The notes under the pieces were generated by a model, which was given only the letters and a program-made list of their open reading frames with translations, searched no databases and was not told the origin of the DNA. The translations under genes were made by a program, and so were the position numbers. Positions 1 to 5,074 of a DNA stretch of 5,074 nt are shown in pieces; position 1 is the first letter of the stretch; each line of letters opens with the position of its first letter. This DNA is from Bacteroidota bacterium. GTDB lineage: Bacteria > Bacteroidota > Bacteroidia > Chitinophagales > Chitinophagaceae. The stretch is taken from positions 1 to 5,074 of the forward strand of contig JAEZRB010000058.1 in assembly GCA_023412975.1 (NCBI GenBank), read 5' to 3'.

Positions 1-743
1 AACAGTTCAGCAACATAACATCGGATAACTCCAGCCATCCCGAGCACCCGCATTTTACACCTGGGATTGTCAGTATACTTGAAAAGCCAGGATTTGAAGC
101 TTATTTATCGGAACACAATTTATACGACACTATTCCTGCACTTTATTATACAATCCAGAAAAACAGTTCGGGTGCCTTGTCGGCGCAACACTCCCTGAAT
201 GATCCTGCCATACCGGTGCATGGCAACTTTACCGTGAGGGTGAAACCAAATGAGGAACTTCCTGGTAAATGGTACGATAAAGTGATTTTGCAGCGGGAAT
301 TTGGTGGAAGGAAAACGATGCGTAAAGCAAGATATGAGAATGGTTTCCTGGTTGCAGACTTTGGTGACTTCGGTAATTTCCAGGCATTCCTTGATCTTGA
401 ACCTCCAGCAATCAGTGGACTCGGAAATGCCGACACGTTAAACTTAAGCGGTGCTTCCAGTATTGTACTTCAACCTACTGATAATTTTGGTATCCGTAGT
501 TTCAGAGCTGAGCTTAACGGTGAATGGCTTCGTTTTACCAACGATAAAGGCAGGTTGTATGTCTACAAATTCGATGAAAGGTGTCCATATGGTGTACATG
601 AATTGAAAGTAACAGTGGTAGACCTGGCAGGCAACACAACGACACGCACCTGGTGGTTTAAAAGAGCGGCTTATACTCCCCCGAAGAAAAAACCGGTCAA
701 ACGGACCAGTACCAGGAAAAGCCCTGCTAGAAAGCGTAAATAA
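1..743 (+). CDS. M23-family metallopeptidase, C-terminal part (5' end outside the window)
   Basis: The frame is open from base 3 to the TAA at 741-743, giving 246 residues with no start needed, so this is the end of a longer protein. Catalytic M23 motifs (HxxxD and HxH) are not visible and would lie upstream. What is visible is a beta-rich, Ig-like region ending in a block I recognise from Bacteroidota M23 peptidases: FRAELNGEWLRFTND, then KGRLYVYKFDERCP, then HELKVTVVDLAGN. Family members are secreted or envelope-bound endopeptidases that cut peptidoglycan cross-links, and the C-terminal part is probably a binding or positioning module. The last 22 residues (675-740) form a strongly basic Lys/Arg/Pro/Thr tail. 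The gene is 14 bp upstream of the thiol peroxidase and probably co-transcribed with it. The beta-rich C-terminal type is fairly sure. The M23 assignment rests on family memory, because the catalytic domain is off-window. Confidence 0.75.
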   Translation, partial: QFSNITSDNSSHPEHPHFTPGIVSILEKPGFEAYLSEHNLYDTIPALYYTIQKNSSGALSAQHSLNDPAIPVHGNFTVRVKPNEELPGKWYDKVILQREFGGRKTMRKARYENGFLVADFGDFGNFQAFLDLEPPAISGLGNADTLNLSGASSIVLQPTDNFGIRSFRAELNGEWLRFTNDKGRLYVYKFDERCPYGVHELKVTVVDLAGNTTTRTWWFKRAAYTPPKKKPVKRTSTRKSPARKRK

Positions 744-757
744 TTTCAAATCTTAGT

Positions 758-1219
758 ATGGTAGTATTAAAGGAAGGTGACAGAGCACCGGAATTTAGCG
801 GAATAAACCAGGAGGGTAAAGCGATCTCCCTTTCTGATTATAAAGGCAGAAAAGTTGTTTTGTATTTCTATTCGGAAGCGGGCTCACCAACCTGTACGAT
901 CGAATCCTGCAATCTGCGCGACCACTATGATCTTCTGAAAAAATATGGATTTGAAGTGATCGGTGTAAGTCCGGATGATGAACGAACTCAAAATAAATTT
1001 GCATCAAAATATAAGTTGCCATTCCCCCTGGTAGCGGATACATCACATGTGGTATTGGAAAAATATGGTGTCTGGGACCAAAAGAAACTATTTGGAAGGG
1101 AATACATGGGTGTGCTTCGCACAACATTTGTGATAGATGAAAAAGGGATAATAAGAAAGATATTTCTTAAGCCCAGGAACAAGGCACATGCAGAGGAGAT
1201 TCTGGAGGCAATGGGATAG
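758..1219 (+). CDS. bcp: Thioredoxin-dependent thiol peroxidase (Bcp/PrxQ-type peroxiredoxin)
   Basis: This 153-residue protein has the normal length for cytoplasmic Bcp/PrxQ peroxiredoxins, which reduce H2O2 and organic hydroperoxides using thioredoxin. It has the AhpC/TSA thioredoxin fold from end to end: GDRAPEF at 7-13, the strand VVLYFY at 33-38, the active-site stretch at 39-51 and GVLRTTFVIDEKG at 118-130. Cys46 fits the peroxidatic cysteine. Cys51, five residues on, fits the resolving cysteine of the PrxQ subgroup. Arg121 matches the conserved active-site arginine. One oddity is that the usual PxxxTxxC motif reads SEAGSPTC, so Ser39 replaces the normally conserved proline, while Ser43 is an accepted substitute for threonine. 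The ATG at 758 fits the family N-terminus. There is no Shine-Dalgarno, as is normal in this phylum. It follows the M23 gene by 14 bp, suggesting an operon. Confidence 0.93.
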   Translation: MVVLKEGDRAPEFSGINQEGKAISLSDYKGRKVVLYFYSEAGSPTCTIESCNLRDHYDLLKKYGFEVIGVSPDDERTQNKFASKYKLPFPLVADTSHVVLEKYGVWDQKKLFGREYMGVLRTTFVIDEKGIIRKIFLKPRNKAHAEEILEAMG

Positions 1220-1236
1220 TCATACCGGCATTTTAG

Positions 1237-1266
1237 AGGCAACCTGGTATTAGATTTTCCCGTTTA
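1237..1266 (+). promoter_or_regulatory. Possible ECF-type promoter ahead of the DUF5777 gene
   Basis: AGGCAAC at 1237-1243 is followed after 17 nt by CGTTTA at 1261-1266, about 18 nt before the start codon at 1284. The layout (an AAC core, a 16-18 nt spacer, then CG) resembles promoters read by ECF sigma factors. The same AGGCAAC with an 18-nt spacer to CG occurs upstream of the sigma gene at 4623-4653. A TAGATTTT at 1251-1258 could instead be a weak match to the housekeeping Bacteroidota -7 box (TAnnTTTG). AGGCAAC also occurs once inside the M23 gene (629-635), so the motif alone is not specific. This is a tentative call. Confidence 0.25.
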
Positions 1267-1283
1267 TTCGGAAAATTGAGCTT

Positions 1284-2216
1284 ATGCATAAAATTGCCGT
1301 ACTGTTATTCTTGTTGAGCTCGTTGAGTGTCTCGTCGCAGGATTCGATTAGTACCTCTTCAGCTTCATCGCCTCAACCTGACTATATCTGGATTTTTTCA
1401 TCTCCACGGCTGATAAATGCCAACACGGTAGAATTAGTACCTAGGGGTATACTTGAGTTTAAAGTCACGCATAATTTTGGTGACATCGCAGGTGACCAGG
1501 GTGGTATAAAAAATTTCTTTGGGTTGGACGGTGCTACTGATATTCGGATCGGGTTTCAATATGGGTTGAGTAATAAAGTGAATCTCATCGCTGCAAGAGC
1601 AAAGGGTATGAATCTTGTTCGACAGCTTTATGAACTAGGCATCAAATATCGCTTCTTACAACAAGCCAATGGTGGTGGTCATCCAATTTCGGCGGCATTA
1701 TTTGCAAATGCGGTCGTATCCACTGTAACGGCCAATGCAAACCCTGACCGGGAGAATTCATTCGATAACTTTTCTGACAGGCTGAGCCAGACGGTTCAGT
1801 TAATGGTTGGCCGCAAATTCGGAAACATCAGTATTCAATTAAATCCGACACTTGTTCACACGAATTATGTGGTGCCGGGAGATGAGAAAACCTTGTTCGC
1901 TCTTGGTGGCGCATTGCGTATACCTGTAAAAGGCAGGTTTAGTCTGCTGGCAGACTATTTCCATACATTTCGTAGTCAAAGCAGTATAGATATGTTTAAG
2001 CTGCAGGACATCAGGTTTTATGATGTTTTGGGTGTGGGAGTAGAGTTTTTAACAGAGGGGCATGTTTTCCATCTGAATTTTACCAATGCAACCGAGATAC
2101 TGGAGAACCGTTTTATACCACGCACCGTCACATCATGGGGCAAGGGTCAATACCGCTGGGGATTTACTGTTTCGAGAGATTTTGATATGATCAGGAAAAA
2201 AAGGAATCGAAAATAG
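1284..2216 (+). CDS. DUF5777-type outer-membrane beta-barrel protein
   Basis: This 310-residue exported protein begins with a clear signal peptide: a basic residue at position 3, a hydrophobic core around 4-15, and probable cleavage near Ser18/Gln19. The mature part begins with a short Ser/Thr/Pro-rich stretch. It continues with the pattern I associate with DUF5777 barrel proteins of Bacteroidota: SSPRLINANTVELVPRG, then LEFKVTHNFGDI, then a Phe-Gly-Leu-Asp turn and IRIGFQYGLS. Many alternating hydrophobic/polar strands with short turns follow, consistent with a barrel in the outer membrane. The chain ends in a basic Lys/Arg tail rather than a terminal aromatic residue. The biochemical role of this family is not known to me, so none is assigned. 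It lies 64 bp after bcp, far enough for its own promoter, and is closed by a stem-loop at 2244-2273. ATG at 1284 is chosen because it places the signal peptide correctly. Confidence 0.8.
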   Translation: MHKIAVLLFLLSSLSVSSQDSISTSSASSPQPDYIWIFSSPRLINANTVELVPRGILEFKVTHNFGDIAGDQGGIKNFFGLDGATDIRIGFQYGLSNKVNLIAARAKGMNLVRQLYELGIKYRFLQQANGGGHPISAALFANAVVSTVTANANPDRENSFDNFSDRLSQTVQLMVGRKFGNISIQLNPTLVHTNYVVPGDEKTLFALGGALRIPVKGRFSLLADYFHTFRSQSSIDMFKLQDIRFYDVLGVGVEFLTEGHVFHLNFTNATEILENRFIPRTVTSWGKGQYRWGFTVSRDFDMIRKKRNRK

Positions 2217-2243
2217 CTTTCACAGCATGAACAGTTGGTTTAA

Positions 2244-2273
2244 AAAGGGTTCTTGTGAATACAGGAACCCTTT
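2244..2273 (+). terminator. Terminator-like stem-loop after the DUF5777 gene
   Basis: AAAGGGTTC (2244-2252) and GAACCCTTT (2265-2273) are perfect inverted repeats of 9 bp around a 12-nt loop, starting 28 bp after the DUF5777 stop codon. The stem has an A-run on the left and TTT on the right, so it could work in either direction, but the T-tract is short. Its position at the end of the left-hand genes, which converge with the right-hand ones, supports a terminator role. Confidence 0.65.
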
Positions 2274-2420
2274 GTGTACTGGACATTGATGGCCGGATTA
2301 AAACTGTTGATCTTTGTGCAGCATTTAAATCGGAGAATCAATAACAGAATCGAAGGGTCGGGAATGATAGTTGCTTGTGCGGTTGAGCGCGCTTTGGGTT
2401 CGATGATGCTTTACCGGGAG

Positions 2421-2447
2421 ATTTGCTGCGAGCTCGAAATTTGCTGC
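2421..2447. repeat. Short direct repeat, ATTTGCTGC twice
   Basis: ATTTGCTGC occurs at 2421-2429 and again at 2439-2447, an 18-bp period. The intervening bases (GAGCTCGAA) and those after the second copy (CCTTCGAGT) are only loosely similar. It sits immediately left of the GC-rich hairpin and may be part of the same element. Confidence 0.45.
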
Positions 2448-2461
2448 CCTTCGAGTTCCCC

Positions 2462-2486
2462 TGGCGGGGCCCTCCCTCCCCCGCCA
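2462..2486. repeat. Perfect GC-rich inverted repeat / hairpin
   Basis: TGGCGGGG (2462-2469) is exactly complementary to CCCCGCCA (2479-2486) around a 9-nt pyrimidine loop, giving an 8-bp stem that is almost all G-C. The surrounding DNA is much richer in A and T. No T-tract follows on either strand, so it is not a standard intrinsic terminator. It could be a dispersed palindromic repeat or an RNA-stabilising structure, but there is only one copy in the window. Confidence 0.5.
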
Positions 2487-2715
2487 CCACCTCCGTTTTG
2501 CATAGGGACAGGGTTTCAGACAATATCATACCTGATCGGTATTCCCAATCCCTGCTTCTCACCAAATCCCATCGGAAGTTGTTTAGCTAATCAACACTTC
2601 ATGACTTCACCGAAACTGGCATGCTTTGCCCGGATCAATCATATTCAAATATCAATAAGCCAGGCATCAATACCATGTGAAAAACACCGGAAGAAAACGG
2701 GAAAATATGGAGCCG

Positions 2716-4032
2716 CTATTTTTTCTTTGAGAAAGGTTTATATCCCACTGTAAACAATACTCCTGCATTATTCAATTTGACTTTTCCAACTCCGATACCG
2801 CTGACCGGAAATTTAATATAAGGTTCTGCCAGAAGGGTCAGTTGATTGCTGAGATGATACCGGTAACCACCAGACACCCCAACGACAGAAAACAAGTGCG
2901 AATTTTCATTTTTGTATGTGCGATCATAATACTGCGATTGACCCCAGTTATTGTTATAGTAATAGCCATAGGTCTCTCGCTTCATAATATAAGAGGAGAC
3001 GCTACCCGCCAGAAACCAGTTATGTTTTTTCACCTGGTTGAAATGATAAATCAGGGACAGGGGGATTTCATAGACAAAACAGTCTGCTTCTACTTTCTCG
3101 AGGTTGTTGATAGGGTATGGCATTTTGTAGCTGGCAGAATCAGCATTGTATTTTTTATCACCTGCGTAAAAGCCTGTCCGTACAACAAGGTTTTTATTAA
3201 GGGCATAAGTAAGACCAATACCATATTGCAATTGCATGCGACCCAGCCTGTCGACGCTCACTGCGCTGATATCAGGACCTGCAGAAAAATTAACACTGAA
3301 TTTTTCACCAAATGAGCTCGTCGATTTTTTTAACGGCGTTACATTTTCAGTAATTGCGGCAGAATCGCTGGGTTCTGGCTGTTCGTTGGTGATTAGATTG
3401 CTGCTATTTTCAATAACTTTTTCTGTTGACTTATCTGAATTATCGTCGTTTATTTTTTGGTTAAGATCACTGGTAATGGAAGACGGATCAGGTGTTGGAT
3501 TTGGTTTCTGACCAGGCGAATGAACAGGAGTTCCGGTATTAATTGGATTGCCACTCGCAACGGGTTGTGTAAATGCTAAAGTGCTATTATCAGCTTTTGC
3601 TTCAACCGGTTTCTTTAAATTTTTATAATGTACCACTGGCCTGGTTTCAATTACTGGGTTCAGTTCAGACTGGTATTGTTTTTCTAGCTGTTCTGGCAGG
3701 TCGACTCTATCTACTTCTTTTGCACCCGGGGATGCAGGGGTAGTGCTGGCTTCTTTAGTAGCATGCGGTGAAGGCGAAGAGTTTTTCGTACCGGTATTTA
3801 GTGTAGTGGGTAAATCGTCTGGCTGCGCCTTCCTCGAAATAACAAAGTAGGTGGCGATACCGAGGCCTAACAAAATAGGAAACAGCAGGAAAATGAATCT
3901 TCTTCTTTTCTTCTCCTGTGGCAGATGCTTTTCCAGCAGCACTTCCATCTCATTCCATGATTTTTCGGGATGAGGGGAATAATCGCGGTTCTCGCCTTCC
4001 TGCATTCTCTTATTTAATTCATCAAACCACAT
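2716..4032 (-). CDS. Membrane-anchored protein with C-terminal outer-membrane-type beta-barrel, probable partner/regulator of the ECF sigma factor
   Basis: The protein has 438 residues in four parts. Residues 1-45 are a charged, probably cytoplasmic N-terminus with a conserved-looking SWNEMEVLLEKHLP segment (25-38) and a KKRRR stop at 41-45. Residues 46-65 form a single hydrophobic membrane span. Residues 68-240 are a low-complexity linker rich in Thr, Ser, Pro, Asn, Lys and acidic residues, probably periplasmic. Residues 241-438 form about eight amphipathic strands rich in Tyr and Gly, ending VLFTVGYKPF plus a short basic tail, like PF13568-type outer-membrane barrels. Positive charges before the span put the N-terminus in the cytoplasm. 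The start overlaps the end of the sigma gene by 11 bp, so the two are probably translationally coupled. In Bacteroidota such genes commonly follow an ECF sigma gene. By position and topology the N-terminus could bind the sigma factor as an anti-sigma domain, but no canonical zinc-binding or RskA motif is visible, so that role is inferred. Confidence 0.82.
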   Translation of the reverse strand: MWFDELNKRMQEGENRDYSPHPEKSWNEMEVLLEKHLPQEKKRRRFIFLLFPILLGLGIATYFVISRKAQPDDLPTTLNTGTKNSSPSPHATKEASTTPASPGAKEVDRVDLPEQLEKQYQSELNPVIETRPVVHYKNLKKPVEAKADNSTLAFTQPVASGNPINTGTPVHSPGQKPNPTPDPSSITSDLNQKINDDNSDKSTEKVIENSSNLITNEQPEPSDSAAITENVTPLKKSTSSFGEKFSVNFSAGPDISAVSVDRLGRMQLQYGIGLTYALNKNLVVRTGFYAGDKKYNADSASYKMPYPINNLEKVEADCFVYEIPLSLIYHFNQVKKHNWFLAGSVSSYIMKRETYGYYYNNNWGQSQYYDRTYKNENSHLFSVVGVSGGYRYHLSNQLTLLAEPYIKFPVSGIGVGKVKLNNAGVLFTVGYKPFSKKK

Positions 4033-4603
4033 TTTTTCTCAATATTTCATTTTGTCTGAACAATATTTTCTGCAATTGCTTCCTCGCTTTTGCCAGGTTG
4101 GATTTGGACGTGCCTACCGAAATACCCAGTTCTTTTGCGATCTCCTCATGACTAAAACCTTCGATAATAAACAGGTTCAGGACGGTGCGGTACCCTGGTG
4201 TCAGGAACTTAATTGCACTTAATATTTCATCGTAAGATATTTTCGAAATGGAATCTTCTTCGGGATCGGGGAGATGCATATACGTTTCATTCAGTTCCTT
4301 CGCCATGCTATGCTTATGGTTTTTCCGAAAATGATCGATGGCCGTATAGATCATGATCTTTCGAAGCCATCCTTTAAAGGAACTGACTGTGTCGGTATAA
4401 GCTGGTTTGAAACGATAGATTTCGACAAAGACTTTCAGGAAACCGTCATTGAGGATTTCGTTGGCATCTTCTTCGTGGGCGGTATATCGGTGGCAGATAG
4501 ACATGGCATATCCATAGAAAGAGCTATATAACATTTTCTGGCTCTCCCTATTGTTCAGGGCACATCCCCTGATATGTTTTTCCAATTCCTGCTCCGACAG
4601 CAA
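4022..4603 (-). CDS. ECF-family RNA polymerase sigma factor (sigma-70 family)
   Basis: This 193-residue protein has the length and two-domain layout of ECF sigma factors. Region 2 lies at about 24-95, with EDANEILNDGFLKVF (45-59) for core-polymerase binding and FKGWLRKIMIYTAIDHFRK (76-94) for the -10 element. An acidic linker (DPEEDS) follows. Region 4 lies at about 134-182, with LTPGYRTVLNLF and a helix-turn-helix at 151-171 (SHEEIAKELGIS, then VGTSKSNLAKARKQL) for -35 recognition. There is no region 1.1 or 3. The start is probably TTG at 4603. An in-frame TAA lies at 4619-4621, and the first in-frame ATG (residue 24) would remove conserved sequence, while CTG at 4600 is an alternative. The gene ends inside the start of the barrel-fusion gene, and the two probably form one transcript. 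Its target genes are not known. A candidate autoregulatory promoter lies just upstream. Confidence 0.93.
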   Translation of the reverse strand: MLSEQELEKHIRGCALNNRESQKMLYSSFYGYAMSICHRYTAHEEDANEILNDGFLKVFVEIYRFKPAYTDTVSSFKGWLRKIMIYTAIDHFRKNHKHSMAKELNETYMHLPDPEEDSISKISYDEILSAIKFLTPGYRTVLNLFIIEGFSHEEIAKELGISVGTSKSNLAKARKQLQKILFRQNEILRKNVV

Positions 4604-4622
4604 ATCCGGTTGGTTTAGTTAG

Positions 4623-4653
4623 AAATCGTACAATTAGGTGGGGTGAGTTGCCT
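4623..4653 (-). promoter_or_regulatory. Possible ECF-type promoter ahead of the sigma gene
   Basis: Read on the - strand, AGGCAAC at 4653-4647 is followed after 18 nt by CGATTT at 4628-4623, about 20 nt before the TTG start. It lies in the 62-bp gap after birA. The AGGCAAC core matches the one upstream of the DUF5777 gene (1237-1243, spacer 17 nt). ECF sigma factors often drive their own genes from AAC...CG-type promoters, which makes autoregulation a reasonable guess. A GTAC at 4631-4628 is an alternative -10 core with a 15-nt spacer. No good housekeeping TAnnTTTG box was seen here. Confidence 0.25.
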
Positions 4654-4665
4654 TTATAAGTTACA

Positions 4666-5074
4666 TTATTTTTCTGTGGGAAGGATCCATTCTACTTCGC
4701 CCAGGTCCAGGCTTTCTTCAATTCCATGTTCGATAACCAGGCGGCCATTTGACAAAACAGATTTAATTAAGGCGTCAAATACTCGACTGCCCTTTTTCAG
4801 CTTTACGATTTGATCGCGTTTGTAAAGCTTAGCTAAGTATTCCTCGTATATAACTGCAAAACCCTTAGAAGCCAGTTGATTAAAATAATTATCAACCCAT
4901 TGACAGAGCTCCCGGGCCAGGCTGGCCGGGTCAAAATTCTTCGAGGTGATCTGTTTAAGTGAGACCGCGTTTTTAAGGTCTGAGGGAAAATATTCCTGGT
5001 TCAGGTTAATGCCAATTCCGACGATGGCCCACTGCCATTCGCCATATGCAGAGTCGCTGTTTGTGGACCCGGCC
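4666..5074 (-). CDS. birA: Biotin--[acetyl-CoA-carboxylase] ligase, C-terminal half (5' end outside the window)
   Basis: The - strand is open from the window edge to the TAA at 4666-4668, giving 135 residues, roughly the last half of a biotin-protein ligase. BirA makes biotinyl-AMP and attaches biotin to a lysine of the biotin carboxyl carrier protein, in the cytoplasm, and so supports fatty-acid synthesis. The visible part starts near the end of the catalytic domain, with the family's WQWAIVGIGINLNQ strand and then a segment containing AVSLKQIT. Helices containing LARELCQWVDNYF and a FAVIYEEYLAKLY segment follow. It ends with the small SH3-like C-terminal domain (QIVKLKKGSRVF through GEVEWIL). 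The biotin-binding and nucleotide-binding motifs of the N-terminal half, and any DNA-binding domain, lie off-window. The sigma gene follows 62 bp downstream in the same direction, but the functions look unrelated. Confidence 0.9.
   Translation of the reverse strand, partial: AGSTNSDSAYGEWQWAIVGIGINLNQEYFPSDLKNAVSLKQITSKNFDPASLARELCQWVDNYFNQLASKGFAVIYEEYLAKLYKRDQIVKLKKGSRVFDALIKSVLSNGRLVIEHGIEESLDLGEVEWILPTEK

Larger units (their letters stand above)
2274..2715. other. Gene-poor stretch between convergent genes
   Basis: No convincing coding region is seen on either strand. The + strand stays open for about 480 bp, but the translation is Cys/Pro-rich and resembles no family I know. It lacks a credible start and runs into the antisense of the following gene. 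The stretch contains a GC-rich patch (about 2440-2500) with a strong hairpin at 2462-2486, a direct repeat at 2421-2447 and a weaker nested fold at 2509-2554. No clear terminator with a T-tract is visible on the - strand for the barrel-protein gene ending at 2716. Confidence 0.6.

Noticed and set aside
1254..1276. Inverted repeat ATTTTCC...GGAAAAT between bcp and the DUF5777 gene, considered as a terminator for bcp
   Set aside because: The 7-bp stem with a 9-nt loop is real, but it is AT-rich, is followed by TGAG rather than a T-run, and sits within 8 bp of the next start codon. It overlaps the candidate promoter, so no function is assigned.
2196..2202. Run of seven A near the end of the DUF5777 gene, considered as a frameshift site
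   Set aside because: It lies a few codons before the stop, the reading frame is intact, and nothing suggests a longer product in another frame.
2338..2565. 75-residue open frame on the - strand across the GC-rich patch
   Set aside because: The composition simply reflects the repeat/hairpin DNA. There is no domain, no plausible context, and another - strand frame there gives a similar Gly-rich peptide that stops quickly.
2616..2715. Possible - strand terminator after the barrel-protein gene
   Set aside because: Only 3-4 bp stems (for example GGCA...TGCC) were found downstream of the stop codon, with no hairpin followed by a T-tract.
2274..2753. 159-residue open frame on the + strand
   Set aside because: It has only a GTG start within the terminator-like hairpin region, a Cys/Pro-rich translation with a poly-proline run caused by the GC-rich patch, no recognisable domain, and a 3' end running antisense into the barrel-protein gene.
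2842..3511. Two + strand open frames opposite the barrel-protein gene
   Set aside because: They lie wholly antisense to a well-supported coding region and have no recognisable features.

Overview
The window looks like chromosomal DNA from a Bacteroidota bacterium, most likely a member of the Chitinophagaceae or a close relative. This rests on several things. Start codons lack recognisable Shine-Dalgarno sequences. The M23 peptidase C-terminus has a form typical of this phylum. There is a DUF5777-type outer-membrane barrel protein. An ECF sigma factor is overlapped by a gene for a membrane-anchored protein with a C-terminal beta-barrel. The family assignments come from recognising sequence patterns, not from a database search.

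Layout: the left half (1-2216) is read on the + strand and the right half (2716-5074) on the - strand. The two halves converge on a gene-poor stretch of about 500 bp. On the left are the C-terminal part of an M23-family metallopeptidase (cut by the window edge), a Bcp/PrxQ-type thiol peroxidase 14 bp downstream, and after a 64-bp gap a secreted beta-barrel protein of the DUF5777 type, closed by a stem-loop. On the right, reading leftwards from the edge, are the C-terminal half of biotin-protein ligase (birA, cut by the edge), an ECF sigma factor 62 bp further on, and a 438-residue protein that overlaps the sigma gene by 11 bp. This last protein has a short cytoplasmic N-terminus, one membrane span, a long low-complexity periplasmic linker and a C-terminal barrel of about eight strands.

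How the genes may work together: the sigma factor and the barrel fusion form a two-gene, translationally coupled unit. It looks like a cell-envelope signalling pair in which the membrane protein could restrain the sigma factor and sense the outer membrane or periplasm. This is inferred from architecture. The sigma gene and the DUF5777 gene are both preceded by AGGCAAC, followed 17-18 nt later by CG, a layout resembling an ECF promoter. This raises a modest possibility that the sigma factor controls itself and the DUF5777 gene. The M23 peptidase, Bcp and BirA genes are ordinary housekeeping or envelope-maintenance genes.

The central gap (2217-2715) has no convincing gene. It holds a terminator-like hairpin and, unexpectedly, a short GC-rich patch with a strong perfect hairpin and a short direct repeat, unlike the AT-richer DNA around it. 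I see no RNA genes, CRISPR array, transposase or phage genes. I do not see a clear new multi-gene system. The most interesting unit is the sigma/barrel pair.
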